Assembly: GCA_025210795.1 (NCBI GenBank)
Contig: JAOAQZ010000005.1
Coordinates: forward strand, 90,107 to 154,106
DNA: 64,000 nucleotides
Direction of reading: 5' to 3'
Source of the DNA: Cohaesibacter sp.
GTDB lineage: Bacteria; Pseudomonadota; Alphaproteobacteria; Rhizobiales; Cohaesibacteraceae
Shown here: piece after piece, positions 62,614 through 64,000 of the stretch
Numbering within the stretch: position 1 is the stretch's first letter
How the letters are laid out: every line of letters begins with the position of its first letter
Notes under the pieces: model-generated
What the model saw: the letters and a program-made list of their open reading frames with translations, nothing else
Told to the model about the DNA's origin: nothing
Database searches by the model: none
Position numbers and translations under genes: made by a program

Positions 62614-62670
62614 GAGTTTCTCCCAGTTTCTCCCCCATTGGCGTTTCGCTGTTGGATTGTGGCACCTTAC

Positions 62671-62706
62671 ACCCGGTTTTGAGTGATCAGAACCGGGTTT
62701 TCTTTT
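62671..62706 (+). terminator. Terminator of the MttB-SDR-epimerase operon
   Basis: ACCCGGTT/AACCGGGT stem with a 12-nt loop and a T-rich tail (TTTCTTTTCTT). The rest of 62,707-62,904 is AT-rich promoter DNA for the GntR gene. Confidence 0.82.
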
Positions 62707-62904
62707 CTTCTTTCAGGTTTCAAGTGTGTCAGATGCTTTTGGGTTGTTGTTCTGTCTTGTTTGATTGGTCTTGATTCAGATTCTTTGCGCTTTCATGCAG
62801 CATCCTAATGGCATAAAATGATAAAAAAACGCGAAAAGCGCTTGATGATCTTATGGTTCTATGCTGGTAGACTATGGAAAATGATGCGACAGGAAAGGCG
62901 ATAA

Positions 62905-63594
62905 ATGTTCTCGAAAACTGGCAAACAAGAGCTTTACGAGCATATTAAGCGCTCGGTTTTGACCCTTGATCTGAAGCCTGGGAGCGATTTGGACGAAGTG
63001 GTTCTTAGCCAGCAATATGGTATTTCGCGAACGCCTTTACGGGATGTTTTTCGTCAACTTGCCGGGGAAGGCTATCTGGAGATTCGCAACAACAAGGGAG
63101 CTTGTGTTGCGCCGATGTCGCATCAGACTTTGCGAGATTTCTTTTTGGTTGCTCCCATGATTTATGCTGCGATCGGGCGACTGGCGGCCAATAATGCCAC
63201 TGCTGCCCAGATCGAAAGCCTGAAAGAGGCTCAACAGGGGTTCCGTAAGGCCAAGGATGAAAAGCATCCCGATGATCTGGTTTATTGTAATGACCGGTTT
63301 CATGCAATTATGGGGGAGATGGCCAATAATGTGTATTTGATGCCTAGCCTGAGGCGTCTTTTGATTGACCATGCCCGCATCGGACAGACTTTCTATCGTC
63401 CCAAAGACAAAGGGATGTTTGAGCGGCTTGAAACTGCCGCAGATCAACATGATGAATTTATTGCCCTTATTGAGAAGGGGGATGAAGATGGGGTTGCAGC
63501 CTTGGTCGAAAAGCATTGGGCCCTGTCGCGCAATCACATTGAAATGTTTATTACTCCCCAATCCTTGCCGCTGGAATTTAACCAATTGCCGTAA
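62905..63594 (+). CDS. GntR-family regulator (FCD domain)
   Basis: 229 residues. N-terminal winged HTH (LDLKPGSDLDEVVLSQQYGISRTPLRDVFRQLAGEGYLEIRNNKGACVAPM) and a helical FCD domain with metal or ligand histidines (NDRFHAIMGEMANN, DQHDEFIALIEKGDEDG, VEKHWALSRNHIEMF). It lies between the catabolic operon and a DapA-family gene and probably controls one or both, with an acid intermediate as signal. Confidence 0.88.
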   Translation: MFSKTGKQELYEHIKRSVLTLDLKPGSDLDEVVLSQQYGISRTPLRDVFRQLAGEGYLEIRNNKGACVAPMSHQTLRDFFLVAPMIYAAIGRLAANNATAAQIESLKEAQQGFRKAKDEKHPDDLVYCNDRFHAIMGEMANNVYLMPSLRRLLIDHARIGQTFYRPKDKGMFERLETAADQHDEFIALIEKGDEDGVAALVEKHWALSRNHIEMFITPQSLPLEFNQLP

Positions 63595-63794
63595 GCGGGT
63601 GTGCTTGAGCCTTACCAATTAAGTTTGAAGCTCCCTTGATTCCAGCTGGGATCAGGGGCGCTGTCTGTTGCGGTGTGATTGGGCTTTTCTTGGTCCTTTA
63701 GAACTCTACGTCTTACCGGTATCATGCTTTGGTCGCTTTCTGGATGATTTTTGCAAAATCTCCAGCTTGCGGATATTGGTGCCTCCTGCTAGAA

Positions 63795-63813
63795 AGTATA
63801 AAAAATGTATACT
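63795..63813. promoter_or_regulatory. Inverted repeat before the DapA-like gene, GntR operator candidate
   Basis: Perfect AGTATA-N7-TATACT repeat ending 11 bp before the start codon of the DapA-family gene. It is AT-rich and symmetrical as FCD-type operators often are, and close to the GntR gene. A binding repressor here would block translation initiation or the promoter. Confidence 0.5.
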
Positions 63814-63823
63814 GAGAGTGCAC

Positions 63824-64000
63824 ATGAAGTTTACAGGGATATACACGCCGGTTATTACGCCTTACGGTGCGGATGGTTTGATTGATCGCGATGGCTTTGC
63901 TGCGGTTATTGAGAGCCTTGTTTTGAACGGCGTGCATGGCATTGTCGTTGGTGGATCCACAGGCGAATATTATGCTCAGACTGCGCAAGAACGCATTGAG
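63824..64000 (+). CDS. Dihydrodipicolinate synthase-family (DapA-like) lyase/deaminase, N-terminal fragment
   Basis: The first 59 codons are visible before the window ends. The start reads MKFTGIYTPVITPYGADGLID and continues with GVHGIVVGGSTGEYYAQT, the conserved beta-strands 1 and 2 of the DapA/NAL superfamily (the usual GTTGE is GSTGE). In hydroxyproline pathways a family member deaminates pyrroline-4-hydroxy-2-carboxylate. The exact reaction cannot be told from this fragment. Confidence 0.8.
   Translation, partial: MKFTGIYTPVITPYGADGLIDRDGFAAVIESLVLNGVHGIVVGGSTGEYYAQTAQERIE

Overview
The window reads as a piece of an alphaproteobacterial chromosome, probably a marine or soil Hyphomicrobiales-type organism. 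The signs are an ABC glycerol transporter of the GlpSTPQUV type, a monomeric NADP isocitrate dehydrogenase, glutathione-dependent formaldehyde oxidation and quaternary-amine or hydroxyproline-type catabolic genes. Genus cannot be fixed from the sequence. No rRNA, tRNA, CRISPR array or complete insertion sequence was recognised.

Bases 1 to about 14,690 are the left (early) part of a Mu-like transposable prophage lying on the minus strand. Read from right to left it has a transposase-site-rich left end (about 14,554-14,690), an S24/CI-type repressor on the plus strand, then leftward genes: ner, several small early ORFs, MuA transposase, MuB ATPase, DUF3164, DUF2786, GemA and Mor. After these come a lysis block (small membrane peptide, muramidase, holin-like and coiled-coil proteins), the two terminase subunits and the start of the portal gene, which runs off the left edge.

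Bases about 14,691-24,750 are a different mobile element. It carries a large serine recombinase whose 3' end appears to be cut by the phage left end, a two-gene restriction-modification system (nuclease-methylase fusion plus a half-size specificity subunit), and a leftward mobilisation operon. That operon encodes MobC-like, relaxase, membrane and small proteins and a coupling ATPase without its own membrane anchor. Two unusual arrays of perfect hairpins bracket the restriction-modification genes. No type IV secretion genes are present, so it looks mobilisable rather than self-transmissible.

Bases about 24,750-26,450 look like the decayed right end of a second Mu-like phage. There are two transposase-site-like boxes 22 bp apart, a terminator, one intact unknown gene and a broken phage-type DNA adenine methylase with a stop in its DPPY motif and an internal deletion.

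From 26,459 on the DNA looks like ordinary chromosome. It holds a TetR-controlled RND efflux pump with a clear AcrR-like operator, a BlaI/M56 pair, the glycerol ABC operon, icd, an orphan sugar-binding protein, modABC, glcB, a lipoprotein, and frmA and fghA separated by a secreted protein. A UraA-type permease and a 2OG-Fe(II) oxygenase with a divergent LysR gene follow. The last region is a catabolic cluster: GlxA-type AraC regulator, pyrrolysine-free MttB homologue, two SDRs, an enolase-superfamily epimerase or dehydratase, a GntR/FCD regulator and the start of a DapA-family gene. Its composition suggests breakdown of an N-methylated proline or hydroxyproline-like compound.
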